The notes beneath the pieces are model-generated. The model had not been told where the DNA came from and did not search any database. It was given only the letters and a program-made list of their open reading frames with translations. From positions 3,044,754 through 3,070,086 of the forward strand of contig BFEA01000089.1 in NCBI GenBank assembly GCA_003427395.1: 25,333 nucleotides of DNA, in the 5' to 3' direction. The DNA is from Chara braunii (taxonomy: Eukaryota; Streptophyta; Charophyceae; Charales; Characeae). The position numbers and the translations under genes were made by a program. Numbering within the stretch: the stretch's first letter is position 1; each line of letters begins with the position of its first letter. Shown piece after piece: positions 8,271-16,914 of the stretch.

Positions 8271-9939
8271 TGTACGATGCGAGTCGGAAAGTCCCGACGA
8301 GCCGACTGTGGACTGGCTGGCGGTGCGCTAGATTGCCACGACGGACTGTGGGATCCGGGCAAGCTACATCGAGACTAAGTTGGCGGGGTGACGATTGCAG
8401 TGGTGGAGCATGACGCGCGACGGTTGGGATCGTCAGTGTCGGAGTGCGGACCAGTGATCTGAGTTGAGTGGATGAATGGCCCGGGGCCGTGTTGGACTTT
8501 AATGGCGAGTACGTCGTCTTGGTTGCGACTCTATTCTTTGGTGTGACTTTGCGGCGGTAAAGCCGAACTTTCTTCCATTCCTCGATCTCTGTGTAAATTC
8601 TCCTCCGATCTTTGTTCCTCCTTCTCTCTCTTCCTTTCTTCGATTGTGAATGGTTCTACGTAATAAGCCAGAGGTTGGCGTGTGATGGAATGAGTGTGAT
8701 GACTGTATTAAAATGGTTTCTTCCGGAACTCTTCTACTAGTTTCTTGGGTAGTCCCCCGAGCTTTTGTCTTGTGAATGGTGGATGCGCGTGTATCGACCA
8801 CCAAGGGTTCTTCCCTTGACGTCAACCTTATTGGGAAATGGCATGATTGTCATTTTTCGCACCTTCCACAGTGAATGCATGTGCGGGAGATGAGAGTGAA
8901 CGGGTACGAAACCCATCTTGATTAGGGCGAGTCGATAGCAGGGGCAATGTTGTTGGGATTTGGAAATGCAAGAATGCTTTGATTTGTGATTTCCGAAGGA
9001 AAGTTACGAGTATGCGACGCATGATCCAAGTACAAAAATAGTGCCTGTGTCTCGCCCCACGTGAGTTTTCCTCTCTCTTTCTTCGAACCCTCTTTTTCTC
9101 GTATCTGGCCTTTCCGATTGGATTGCTAGGATTGCATATACATGATGAACGGTTAAGATATTCCTGATTGTTAGCCATGTGGACTAACGGGTTCAATCCG
9201 ACTAGGCGCCAGCCTCTCGTAGCCCCTCTTTGCCCCTTCCCATATAACGAGGACCGGACGCGAATCTGTGAGTGGGACATACGAAAAACCGTCGCAAAGA
9301 TCGGTGGGCAGTACTATTTCCCTCCTGAAAAATCGGTGTTTTGGGTTCGTAGGTGCTGGGTTTGTCATTGTGGATACACACTTTCCGCCATACTCGCTAC
9401 TACTACCCTTTAACGAGTTGATCGTCATCCCGTGGTCGGCAGTGGCACCCCATTGGCCTAACACCCTGTGTAGTGATTGCCAACGTCTCGATCACTACCA
9501 ATCGAAGGGGTTCCATTACCGAACGCGGAACGAGGACGAGCACAAGGAAAGGGCCACGCGATTGAGACCGTCCACGTTGGATTCAGAATTGTGTAGCGTG
9601 CGGCGTCGGGAGATCATGCAAAAACAGGATACTAAACACGTGCCCGTCCACTCCAAACGACGAGTCGTGGCCCGGTGGGAAGTCCGACAGTTCTTTTTAG
9701 ATTGAATTCAAAACTTCCCCGCGTGGCGAATTCTGCGCGCGCCGAAACCCGCCAGATCGCTCCCTTCATCAGACCAACACGGGGGATTGTTGTTCCGTCT
9801 GAGTCCCCACACTCAATTTTCCAAAAATCCTTGGCACACCCCATCTTGCTGTTTTTCGGGGCCTCCTTTCTGCACCTTTAGCACTCCGAACGGAAGACAA
9901 CACAGGGCGTGAGGTTGCGCGTCACATAGGGCCCCAGGG
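8271..9939. other. No defensible gene
   Basis: Frames of 100-150 codons occur on both strands (for example minus 8,828-9,280 and plus 9,268-9,705), but none shows a domain or conserved pattern and several overlap each other. GGGTTCAATCC at about 9,189-9,199 resembles a tRNA T-arm/box B, but no box A stands at the right distance. I leave the stretch unassigned. Confidence 0.4.
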
Positions 9940-10835
9940 GTGAGGGGGGGTACATCCCTTCCTGTAGGACCGGGTGACGGGGTCGAGGACTCAGGCACGG
10001 AAAAGGGGATAGGGGAAGGGGGAGGTGAGGTTCTAAATTGGATTTCTACAGAAGAGGATGGACCCCCACGTTCTGTAGTTAAAAATACTGTAACCCATCA
10101 TCTCAAACAAGTGATCTCAGAATTGATAAGGGAAAGCAAGTATTATTACTTACTCAACCCTTGGAGGAACCAAGCAAAATGCAGCAAGGATTGGTAATAG
10201 AAAAGGGGTCGCAGGTAACTGAAATAGAAGCATACAAAGAATTAAACCACTAGTACTTAGCCCAGCTATCGGCCGCGGAAAAAAATAGAGTAGAAATTTT
10301 TCTAGTCGCATGAATTTGGGCGCTCCTATAGTAGCCCGTACATTTCCTAAAATCGTGGTGCATTAGCGGGCATGACTCTAGGAAGTATTGGCGGTTTAAT
10401 AGGCGATACTGTCCTCCCCCAGCCCCCAGCTGACCTGCAAAATAAAAAAAGTGATGAAATCAGGATCAATCCAGAAAATGATGCCTTAAATGAAATAGAC
10501 GAAAATAGGCAGGCAGACATTTATGAGGAGCCACCCGGAAACCCCCTGACCACTCGACAAATCCGCCCACAACAAGAAGGACCACTGAAACAAATGATGA
10601 AAATGGTCTTAAAAATTTGGAGAGAAGGAATGCCCTGACAAAATCCTCGCAGCAAAAGCATTTGTTGACCCCCATATCTCCCCATGTAGGTTCTCTGATC
10701 AACAGGAGACATAAGCTAAGCGTGTTGGTGGCAAGGGGACATGCGGATCTAGCCTTGTCTAAACTAGGTGTTCTAATATTACAAGACAGGCTGAAAGGAG
10801 GCGTATGGGAGGTAGGTTTATCAGAGCCGATAGGA
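9940..10835 (+). pseudogene. Unidentified intronless reading frame, 5' part, frameshifted
   Basis: I do not recognise the protein. Protein-like sequence can be followed through five segments in changing frames: 9,940 to ~10,150 (Gly/Glu-rich, then amphipathic HHLKQVISELIRES); ~10,152-10,326 (EAYKELNH, stop, YLAQLSAAEKNRVEIFLVA); 10,357-10,627 (GMTLGSIGGLIGD, then an acidic Asn/Glu-rich stretch and EGPLKQMMKMVLKIW); 10,628-10,714 (PDKILAAKAFVDPHISP); and 10,707-10,835 (HKLSVLVARGHADLALSKLG). There are at least four frameshifts and several stops, so it is not functional. The frame stops at the retroposon tail and resumes at 13,381. An old viral nucleoprotein-like insertion or a transposon protein are both possible; neither is shown. 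Confidence 0.55.
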
Positions 10836-10836
10836 T
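10823..10836. repeat. Target-site duplication, left copy
   Basis: AGAGCCGATAGGAT here is identical to 13,380-13,393 and directly abuts the T tract that is the minus-strand element's A tail. The bases outside the 14-bp match differ (C against T before, T against C after). A duplication of this length is typical of LINE-type target-primed insertion. Confidence 0.85.
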
Positions 10837-10866
10837 TTTTTTTTTTTTATTTATTTATTTTTTTAA
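10836..10866 (-). other. A-rich tail of the retroposon
   Basis: On the plus strand this is T13, then ATTT units, then T7. On the minus strand it reads as an A-rich tail with AAAT repeats, the same composition as the tail at 1,725-1,752. It abuts the target duplication directly. Confidence 0.8.
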
Positions 10867-10882
10867 CTTTGTATATAGGAAA

Positions 10883-10922
10883 CCTACTTAACGAGGTGAT
10901 AAGAGCATCCTAGTTAAGTAGG
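10883..10922 (-). repeat. Conserved 3' hairpin of the large retroposon
   Basis: CCTACTTAAC (10,883-10,892) pairs perfectly with GTTAAGTAGG (10,913-10,922). After one mismatch AGG (10,894-10,896) pairs with CCT (10,909-10,911), and the loop is GATAAGAGCA (10,898-10,907; TGCTCTTATC on the element's sense strand). Only 16 nt separate the hairpin from the A-tail. The stem shares no sequence with the other four modules, although the loop is the same. Confidence 0.8.
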
Positions 10923-10935
10923 CCCCGACGTCAAA

Positions 10936-10961
10936 GGCTCCTTCTATTGGTGGGGAGCTAC
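10936..10961 (-). repeat. CCCACCAAT block with flanking short stem
   Basis: In sense orientation this reads GTAGCTCCCCACCAATAGAA followed by GGAGCC. The same block occurs at 1,082-1,108 and 1,626-1,650, and in shortened form at 6,273-6,295. AGCTCC and GGAGCC can form a stem with one A-C mismatch (a G-U pair if the other strand is the RNA). Because all copies have the same bases, this stem lacks covariation support, unlike the 3' hairpin. Confidence 0.65.
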
Positions 10962-10966
10962 ACTTG

Positions 10967-11360
10967 CCGGAAATCGGGTTCAGCGTCCCTTTACAATGAT
11001 GAAATGTATCTGTTGGAAATCAGGTCTAGCATCCTTATGCAATGGTGTGTATGTATGTGCCGGAACACAGGTCCAGCGTCCCTATCCATATAAACTATAG
11101 AATCTCAACAACAATCTGAGGCATCAATCCAATCAATCGAAACCCTAACCACGATGAGATGTGTAGTACCGATGCTATGCTTTATATCTGCTGGAAATCG
11201 GGTCCAGTGTCCCCATATCGTGTTGTATAACTATGTCGACTATGGAATCTCTGCAACAATCTGAGGGATCAATACCTTCAATTGAAACCCTAACTATGAT
11301 ATGATGTGTTCTACCAATGATGTGATTTATATCTGCTGGAACTCGAGTCCAGCTTCCCAA
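10967..11360 (-). repeat. Degenerate tandem monomers
   Basis: A motif like GGAAATCGGGTCCAGCGTCC starts at 10,969, 11,015, 11,062, 11,192 and 11,338. The last three are spaced 130 and 146 bp and share a longer unit (CAACAATCTGAGG-ATCAAT, GAAACCCTAAC, TATATCTGCTGG). In the retroposon's sense orientation these monomers precede its 3' domain. One monomer motif also precedes the 3' domain of copy 3 at about 1,591-1,611. Tandem monomers recall LINE-1 5' regions, but here they are internal. Confidence 0.7.
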
Positions 11361-11530
11361 TATCGTTTCTTGTAACTATGTCCAACAGTCAAAAAATGTC
11401 TATATATGTCCTTAATCTATACCTATCAAAGTGTAATCACGAAACTTTAAGCAATATATGATGTATTCGCCCTCCTGCAATCCAACCCCTAAACTGCCCA
11501 CCACCAATCCCGCGAGACGATCACCACCCT

Positions 11531-11573
11531 AGTGTTGATTGGTATTGTGGGTCAGGCAACACCAATCAACACT
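11531..11573. repeat. Perfect 13-bp-stem hairpin
   Basis: AGTGTTGATTGGT (11,531-11,543) is the exact reverse complement of ACCAATCAACACT (11,561-11,573). TTG/CAA extends the stem inward by 3 bp after one mismatch, leaving a 9-nt loop. It starts within a few bases of the stop that closes the last poly-Asn minus-strand frame. It could stabilise the 3' end of a transcript, or be an unrelated small foldback. Confidence 0.75.
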
Positions 11574-11575
11574 GA

Positions 11576-11908
11576 CTATCCTACTCCTATCCTTCGGCAA
11601 ACGACGAGAAGCAACTCCATATCGAGGCCGAAAAATATAACAAAGAGAAAGTCAGAAAACCAGTTTCCTGTGTCCACCCCCATTCCAACCTCGTCTGCCT
11701 GCAATATCTCACCCATCATTCTGCTGCCATGGACGTCGCCCCCTCCATCGGCAACATTTTTGTTGTTGTTGTTGTTGTTGTAGTTGATGTTGTTGTTGTT
11801 GTTGTTGTTGTTTTCATTGTTGTTGTCGTCTCCACTATCATCCGCATCCATCTGTTGTATCACTCCCCTCATGCGGCAGCCGTGGATGTCACCTCCTCCA
11901 TCATCATC

Positions 11909-11939
<31 letters not shown>

Positions 11940-12122
11940 CTATTGTTGTTGTTTTTGTCACCACCTTTATCATCCATGTCCATCTGCGAAGTGACTGATG
12001 TTACAATTTTTTCTAAATTTTGCAGTCTCGACCAGCGCTATTCCTGTGTCATCCCCTTCTTCTTCTTCTTCTTCTTCTTCTTCTTCTTCTTCTTCTTCTT
12101 CTTCTTCTTCTTTTTCTTCTTT

Positions 12123-12153
<31 letters not shown>

Positions 12154-12356
12154 TCCTCTTCTTCTCCTTCTTTTTCCTCTTCTCCTCCTTCTTCTCCTTA
12201 TTCCTAAGCGTGCTTTTGCACTTCATTGTTGTCTGAATACTAGCTATTGGATTCTCAAGCGTTACGGCGTTTGTACCTTTTCCAATCATGTCCATCTGCC
12301 GCATCACACCCTTCATGCTATTGCCGTGGACGTCGCCCCTGCCCTCGTCACTGCCG

Positions 12357-12396
<40 letters not shown>

Positions 12397-12527
12397 CATC
12401 ATCGTTGTTGTTCATGCCATCGTTGTTAATGTTGCTGTCATCCTTCCCACCGCCTTCGCCCATTTCACCCTATCCCAATCCCTGTGCACCTGGTCCATCG
12501 TTTTTGCTGTTGTTGCTGTAGTTGATA

Positions 12528-12601
<74 letters not shown>

Positions 12602-12760
12602 CTTGACGTCTTCATTATCTTCCGCGTTCACCTGCAATATCACTCCCATCATGGTGCAGCCTTGGACATCGCCGCCCCCATCATTGTTGTTGTTGACACC
12701 ATCCCCATCCTTGATGTCGCCGTAGCTAATGTTGTTGTTGTTATTTGTGTTTCGCCACAA
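11576..12760 (-). repeat. Poly-asparagine repeat modules in decayed minus-strand frames
   Basis: Four ~50-bp modules (11,700-11,749; 11,853-11,902; 12,297-12,346; 12,633-12,682) translate on the minus strand as variants of DGGGDVHGCRMMGVILQ, followed in most by an acidic stretch (MDADDSGDD) and a run of Asn codons. Differences between modules often fall at third codon positions of this minus frame (GGA/GGG/GGC, GAC/GAT, CAC/CAT), suggesting past protein coding on this strand. The frames are now broken between modules. The (TTG)n runs at 11,760-11,810, 12,357-12,395 and 12,537-12,601 are the Asn codons in reverse. A plus-strand Val/Leu frame of 256 codons (12,020-12,790) is a by-product. Confidence 0.6.
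12056..12190. repeat. Polypyrimidine (TTC)n tract
   Basis: About 135 bases of almost pure C/T on the plus strand, mostly TTC units with CTC and TTT variants. Such a purine/pyrimidine mirror-like tract can form triplex DNA. It separates the second and third poly-Asn modules and breaks their frame (poly-Lys/Glu in reverse), so it probably expanded after coding was lost. Confidence 0.8.
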
Positions 12761-12798
12761 TCATCTTCACTTGCCAGCAATCCATACTGATACTCCAA

Positions 12799-13137
12799 CT
12801 AATTGCGTAGATCTCGCCCCAATGTGAAGAGGGTTCGACAAGCAGCCAACCTGTCATTCGCCCGCCTCCAGTCGATGTAGACATCGAGCCGGGGATCTGA
12901 CCCCTCCTCCAGCTCCCACAAGATGTCTAACAACTCCTGAATCCTTCTTCCAACCACTGGTCCATCGAGATCGCTCCCCCATCGATCTTCCCCCCTTCTT
13001 GCTGCTGCTGCATAAGCAACCCCACTGTCGTTTGCATCTGCTTGCATCCCTCCTCCAGTGTGGTAATCCATTATTTTGCTTGATGTTGTAGCTCCCCTTC
13101 CAAATCCATCTCTCCCCCCATTAGCTGCACCACTCAC
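12799..13137 (-). CDS. Short unidentified frame near the retroposon 5' end
   Basis: The open minus-strand frame runs to a TAG at 12,799-12,801. The first ATG in frame is about 23 codons in, at MDYHTGGG, giving ~90 residues. The first part contains GMQADANDSG, resembling the MDADDSGDD part of the poly-Asn modules, so the frame may be the N-terminal piece of the same original protein. The C-terminal half (RRIQELLDILWELEE then DVYIDWRRANDRL) looks helical and charged. I recognise no family. It may be a captured host exon or a structural protein of the element. Confidence 0.4.
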   Translation of the reverse strand: MSGAANGGRDGFGRGATTSSKIMDYHTGGGMQADANDSGVAYAAAARRGEDRWGSDLDGPVVGRRIQELLDILWELEEGSDPRLDVYIDWRRANDRLAACRTLFTLGRDLRN

Positions 13138-13337
13138 ACAGTTTTACTGAACCGCTTGTAATCCCACGACTGGCGCTACCCCTGCTGACGTTTCACGGGA
13201 CGTCAGTGTCACCAAACAACAGGCGTAATGTGGCCACAAGCCACGTCACACCTATCGGGCACGTGCGCAGGCCAAACAGCCGGGAAGCAGTTCTCCGCAG
13301 GCACTAGTCGAGTCGGGGTGACCAGGCCCTACCAGTC

Positions 13338-13376
13338 CGCCGACGTCGGGGCGCTAGCGCTAGCGCAGCTCGGCGG
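13338..13376. repeat. GC-rich cruciform at the 5' end of the retroposon
   Basis: CCGCCGA (13,338-13,344) pairs with TCGGCGG (13,370-13,376). Between them lies the 16-bp perfect palindrome GCGCTAGCGCTAGCGC (13,351-13,366). In the element's sense the structure begins within four bases of its 5' end, so a transcript would start with a strong hairpin. Confidence 0.65.
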
Positions 13377-13379
13377 CCT

Positions 13380-13393
13380 AGAGCCGATAGGAT
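13380..13393. repeat. Target-site duplication, right copy
   Basis: AGAGCCGATAGGAT, identical to 10,823-10,836. The codons GAG CCG ATA GGA are read in the same way in both copies, within the interrupted frame. Confidence 0.85.
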
Positions 13394-13805
13394 CAATACA
13401 TGGAGAGGTAGCAATGTATGGAACTCCAGTACTGGAGTTCCACCATTGTAACAATGTGTGAAACTCCAGTGGGCCCTCTCTCATCCTTGATGGGTAATAT
13501 GGCAGAGGAACCATAGTTTAAAGCAGAAGTTGTTAAAATCATTCAAGCACAGTTTCCGTTGGGGGGCTCTACTATGCTTATCCTATCTTCTGACGTGTTC
13601 CTTAGATATGAGCATACACGAGAAGTTGACTTACGTTGGTACACCCAAGACAAGTCTGCTGACTAACTCGTTTGCTGCTAGTATCTCAGTGATGTACTTT
13701 GTGGCCGATTGTGACCTGTTTCTGACCAGGTTCGTTCTTCCTAATCTGTCCTTACTTGATGTCTGCACGTTTCTCTTGAGGTCAGCAACTGAAACCTTTT
13801 ACTGA
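13381..13805 (+). pseudogene. Unidentified reading frame, 3' part, after the retroposon
   Basis: The frame entering from 10,835 continues at 13,381 as EPIGSIHGEVAMYGTP to a stop at 13,459-13,461, with readable sequence to about 13,520 beyond it. It shifts at 13,523-13,663 (EVVKIIQAQFPLGG, then LSSDVFLRYEHTREVDLRWY) and again at 13,659-13,805, ending FLLRSATETFY and a TGA. With 9,940-10,835 the total is about 425 codons without introns. I do not recognise the family. The absence of introns, and a promoter-like hairpin 25 bp after the stop, hint at a compact mobile or viral origin, which is inference only. Confidence 0.5.
13420..13470. repeat. Palindrome with three interchangeable arms
   Basis: GGAACTCCAGT (13,420-13,430) and its exact complement (13,431-13,441) form a perfect 22-bp palindrome. 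A further AACTCCAGT at 13,462-13,470 can pair with the second arm instead, with CATTGT/ACAATG at its tip. The two pairings exclude each other. The region is part of the broken reading frame, so the palindrome may be incidental. Confidence 0.6.
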
Positions 13806-13830
13806 CCACTAGAGTCGACCCCCTTGCGCA

Positions 13831-13900
13831 GCCAATAGGATCAGATCCTATAGTAGGGAGAGTACTGTGCAGTTCTCCATCTGATCCATAGGTATAAAAG
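13831..13900 (+). promoter_or_regulatory. Hairpin plus TATA promoter candidate
   Basis: A CCAAT box (13,832-13,836) is followed by GGATCAGAT (13,838-13,846), inverted at 13,879-13,887, with GGAGA/TCTCC and ACTG/CAGT pairing inside. TATAAAAG follows at 13,893-13,900, five bases after the hairpin. Transcription would start near 13,925. It lies 25 bp beyond the stop of the broken frame. No coding frame follows for more than 1.5 kb, so it may drive a non-coding RNA or a decayed gene. Confidence 0.45.
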
Positions 13901-15146
13901 GTGCATTCAACGAATTCCTGTTATCTCACCACTTGAAGGGCTTGTTTCATCATTAGCCTTAGGTGAGAGCGGGCATCCTATGTGGCATTCTCTTCTCAAT
14001 CCTCTGCCTCGCCTCAATTTCAAGGTGCAGGTTACTCTTAATACACTCTCGCTACCCTCCTCTCTACACAGGCCCACGTCACTGATTTTGGGGGTGGCAA
14101 TTTAGGGTCTCACCGGAAAGTCCTTGAACGATTGAGTTTCCAGTGAGGTCACTTTATGCAAGTCTGCTACTGACGAATGGGTTACTAGACTGACAAGCAA
14201 ACAACCCTCTGTGGCCCACAGTCAAAGCTTTTCACGTCAGCCCGGATAATATAACCAGTAGTTTAGGTAGTGATCAAGCAGTCCCGAGCTTCCCTTTTTG
14301 TACCTGTGCTCACTTTTTTTTTTTTTTTTTTTTTTTTTTCCTCAGTGGACACACTTCCCCCTTTTAAACAAAGAATTGGGCGCGGTTGTTGCAAATCATG
14401 CTCAGTTAGTGCCTGAGCCATTACCGAATACAATTCCTACTTGATTAGCAACAATGCAGCCTTAGCATCAAGTACGGTTCACTCCGTATTAGATGCCACT
14501 GACAGCGGCCCGATTAATGCGTCGATCGAGGTAGTTCCGACTTCATAGCTCAAGACCCAAGTTGTCTGGGGTGGCCCTTAGTCTACACCTCCTGGTATCA
14601 CGAGTGAAATCTGATGACTGATCACCTAGGCATGTGCTACAGATCAGACGGTGAGGACACACAGAGAAAAGGAACGTTCTGGTCTACCGTTTCTGGGCAA
14701 CTCACTCCGAAGAGGGCAAGGCTTACTGGCACAATTTTGTAATAATCCCCCTCTCCCTTGATTAAACGTTGCAGACTAGAGAAGCGATAGAATGAGAGTT
14801 AGTCAATCACCATCAAGTAGAAGCTTAACAAGGATATATGAGATTTTTCTCAGTGATGACTTTCTTTTTCCCATTTGTTCAAGGGGGATAAAACCATGGA
14901 ACATAATCTGAAATTCATCTCCACATTTCCCTTGGCAGAACAAACCCGTTCAGTGCGTCCGGTGCTAATCTGCGTACTTATATTGCCATGAGTTTGCACA
15001 TTCGTCACTTCAGCAGATGCATGTGCTTGAGTGTTCATCCATCCACGCATGTTCATGCAAGTTTGTATGACTATATATACTTCGACTATTCACAGATCAC
15101 AAGTACACTCGTATGATTGTTGATGCGTGCTTGATCCGATGAGCCA
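13901..15146. other. No gene; hairpin and T tract
   Basis: Reading frames are short. CTCACCGGAAAGTC (14,109-14,122) pairs with GAGTTTCCAGTGAG (14,134-14,147) with two mismatches and an 11-nt loop. A 26-nt T tract lies at 14,314-14,339 without a recognisable retroposon body or duplication beside it. TGGTATCACGAG near 14,595 resembles a primer-binding site but has an extra base and no LTR end before it. Confidence 0.45.
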
Positions 15147-15262
15147 GTGTAAATCCACGCTCTCTCACATTCGTGCATTTGAGTTTGTGTAAAACCATGC
15201 TCTCACACATTCGTGCATTCGAGCGTGTGTAAAACCAGGCTCTTACACCTTCGTGCAGTCAT
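15147..15262. repeat. 40-bp tandem repeat, about 2.9 copies
   Basis: The unit GTGTAAAACCATGCTCTCAC…ATTCGTGCATTCGAG starts at 15,147, 15,187 and 15,227, exactly 40 bp apart, with few substitutions. Non-coding. Confidence 0.85.
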
Positions 15263-16914
15263 ATGAGGAGAAAGGGAAGCTGAGGTCCTAGTTGCACTTG
15301 TGATCTCATGCAGTAAGAGGAAAGGGGAACAATTATCACCGAGGTCACTCGTTGGGGCTAGGAACACAATATAAATCAAGACTTAATTTATCTTGTTTTC
15401 TCTCAGCAAATGTCAACGCCTCTTATGTTCACAGGGCACACAAACGTAGAACCTCTTACCCGCTTTGTTTTTTGTCGTCATGAATTAATCTGACTACCCT
15501 CGAATACTGTCACGTTTAACCGTTGAGTCTAGACTGAAAGCTTACCACTCGTCTTACTCCCTTATCTCACTGAGTGTCTAGTACCAAGTATTACCCCATC
15601 TGAAGACTTTCCACCTATCAATGGCTCACTCATGTCATGTCTTCACCGTCTCGATCTCTCATCAAGAATAGTCTCGCTCGAAGAAGTCGTTAGCGTTGAC
15701 GCATTCAATACATGCTCTTCCCTTATTCCTAGCGTATGCGGCTAAGGTTTCATCCTTCGTAGTTACTCTGGGATCAAAACGAAAGTCAACTTGCGTTGAC
15801 ATCGTTCGCGAGAGTTCATCGACTGAAGAAGAGCGCATTTGTCATGAGCGGAGCGCGTCGGCATACACGACGAGCGTCGGCATGAACAGCGGCGTCACCC
15901 GCCCTTCAATCGTATGCTCCTCATGTACGTTTCGACCAGACTCTTATTGGAATATTCAGATCCGGTTTCTACCTCATTCGCAGGCGGAGAGCATCCATCC
16001 ACAAAACATCTTGCGGTTGGATGACACTCGAGTGGTTGACGTCAACAGTGACCACTCACCATCTTTGCACGAGTCTGACCCTTCTTCCCTCTCACGCGCT
16101 CTCAATTCCACACTCCTAAACTTGATCTCCATCGGAGAAGGGCGATATAGCGCAATTGGCCTCGATAGCTTGATAGCGTATAAGGACGTTGACGTTAACG
16201 GCAGAGGTAGAGGGTGCATTCGTTAATGCATTCTTCTTGATATGGTCGATCCGGACTAGTCGACCCTTTTCGCAAGATCAAGGGCCTTATCCCCTGAAAA
16301 TGCATGCGAGTTCACTGCTTGCTGGATTTTCTCGCCTCTCGAGCGCACTCGCTTCACGCATTATTGATAGCGCTAGCCACCCTCTACTTAGTTGTAATTG
16401 GAGACTGTTGCGAATAACCCAGTTAGTCGGGCCTTGATCGTCTCAGTACTAAGATCACGAGTCATTTCCTGACTGTCTCTGGTCCAAGGATCGTAGACAG
16501 TAGGGAGTACAGTGTACTCTCTCTCCCTGCTACGCGCCGACATCGACCATAAGTTGTACTGAATGCGAGCAAAAGATCTGATTCCGCTGGTACGACGCAA
16601 GAGCGTACAGAGGCTGGACACACGCTGACGATGCACAAGAAAAGTTGACTCTCTCTCTCTATTTTTGTGTACTCGTCTTCCTGCTCACTCACGCTCTAGA
16701 GCAAAGGCTGACGTCATCGACGGAGAGCCAGCTCGCCTCGTTCACGCTCAACTCCCTTCAAGTTGACTTATCTCCTCCCCCACTGCGTCGGTAAGCCATG
16801 CCACGTGTCGTGTGTGCCCGCGTGTAACTACCTCGTGCTCTCTTTTTCCGTCTACGAAAACCCCGTTCTTTGAGGTCTGGCCTCTCCCCGTGCCGCGGTC
16901 GAGTGGTCTCATTC
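15263..16914. other. No defensible gene
   Basis: The longest frame (plus 15,696-16,226) has no ATG near its beginning and no recognisable domain. Compositional Ser/Arg richness does not by itself support coding. I see no repeats or RNA genes here. Confidence 0.4.

Larger units (their letters stand above)
10837..13379 (-). mobile_element. 2.54-kb A-tailed retroposon inserted in a reading frame
   Basis: Flanked by the 14-bp repeat AGAGCCGATAGGAT, with an A/AAAT tail at its low-coordinate end, this is a minus-strand retroposon. From its 5' end it holds a GC-rich hairpin (13,338-13,376), an untranslated leader, a ~113-codon frame (12,799-13,137), four poly-Asn modules (11,576-12,760), a 13-bp-stem hairpin (11,531-11,573), tandem monomers (10,967-11,360), the CCCACCAAT block (10,943-10,958) and the conserved 3' hairpin (10,883-10,922). 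No reverse transcriptase is encoded, so it is non-autonomous. Removing it and one copy of the duplication restores a continuous frame across the target, strong independent evidence for insertion. Confidence 0.8.

Noticed and set aside
10883-10961. Hammerhead or twister ribozyme in the retroposon 3' domain
   Set aside because: Neither the CUGANGA/GAAA core of hammerheads nor the conserved twister loops can be found around the hairpin.
11760-12605. CRISPR-like array
   Set aside because: The repeats are trinucleotide runs and poly-Asn modules of uneven spacing, without unique spacers; the genome is eukaryotic.
12020-12790. 256-codon plus-strand frame rich in Val and Leu
   Set aside because: It is the reverse reading of (TTG)n and (TTC)n tracts. 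Module differences fit the minus-strand frame better.
14590-14605. Primer-binding-site-like TGGTATCACGAG
   Set aside because: It has an extra base compared with the tRNA-Met site and no LTR-like end with CA directly before it.
15696-16226. 176-codon plus-strand frame
   Set aside because: It begins with TTG, has its first ATG well inside, and shows only Ser/Arg bias.
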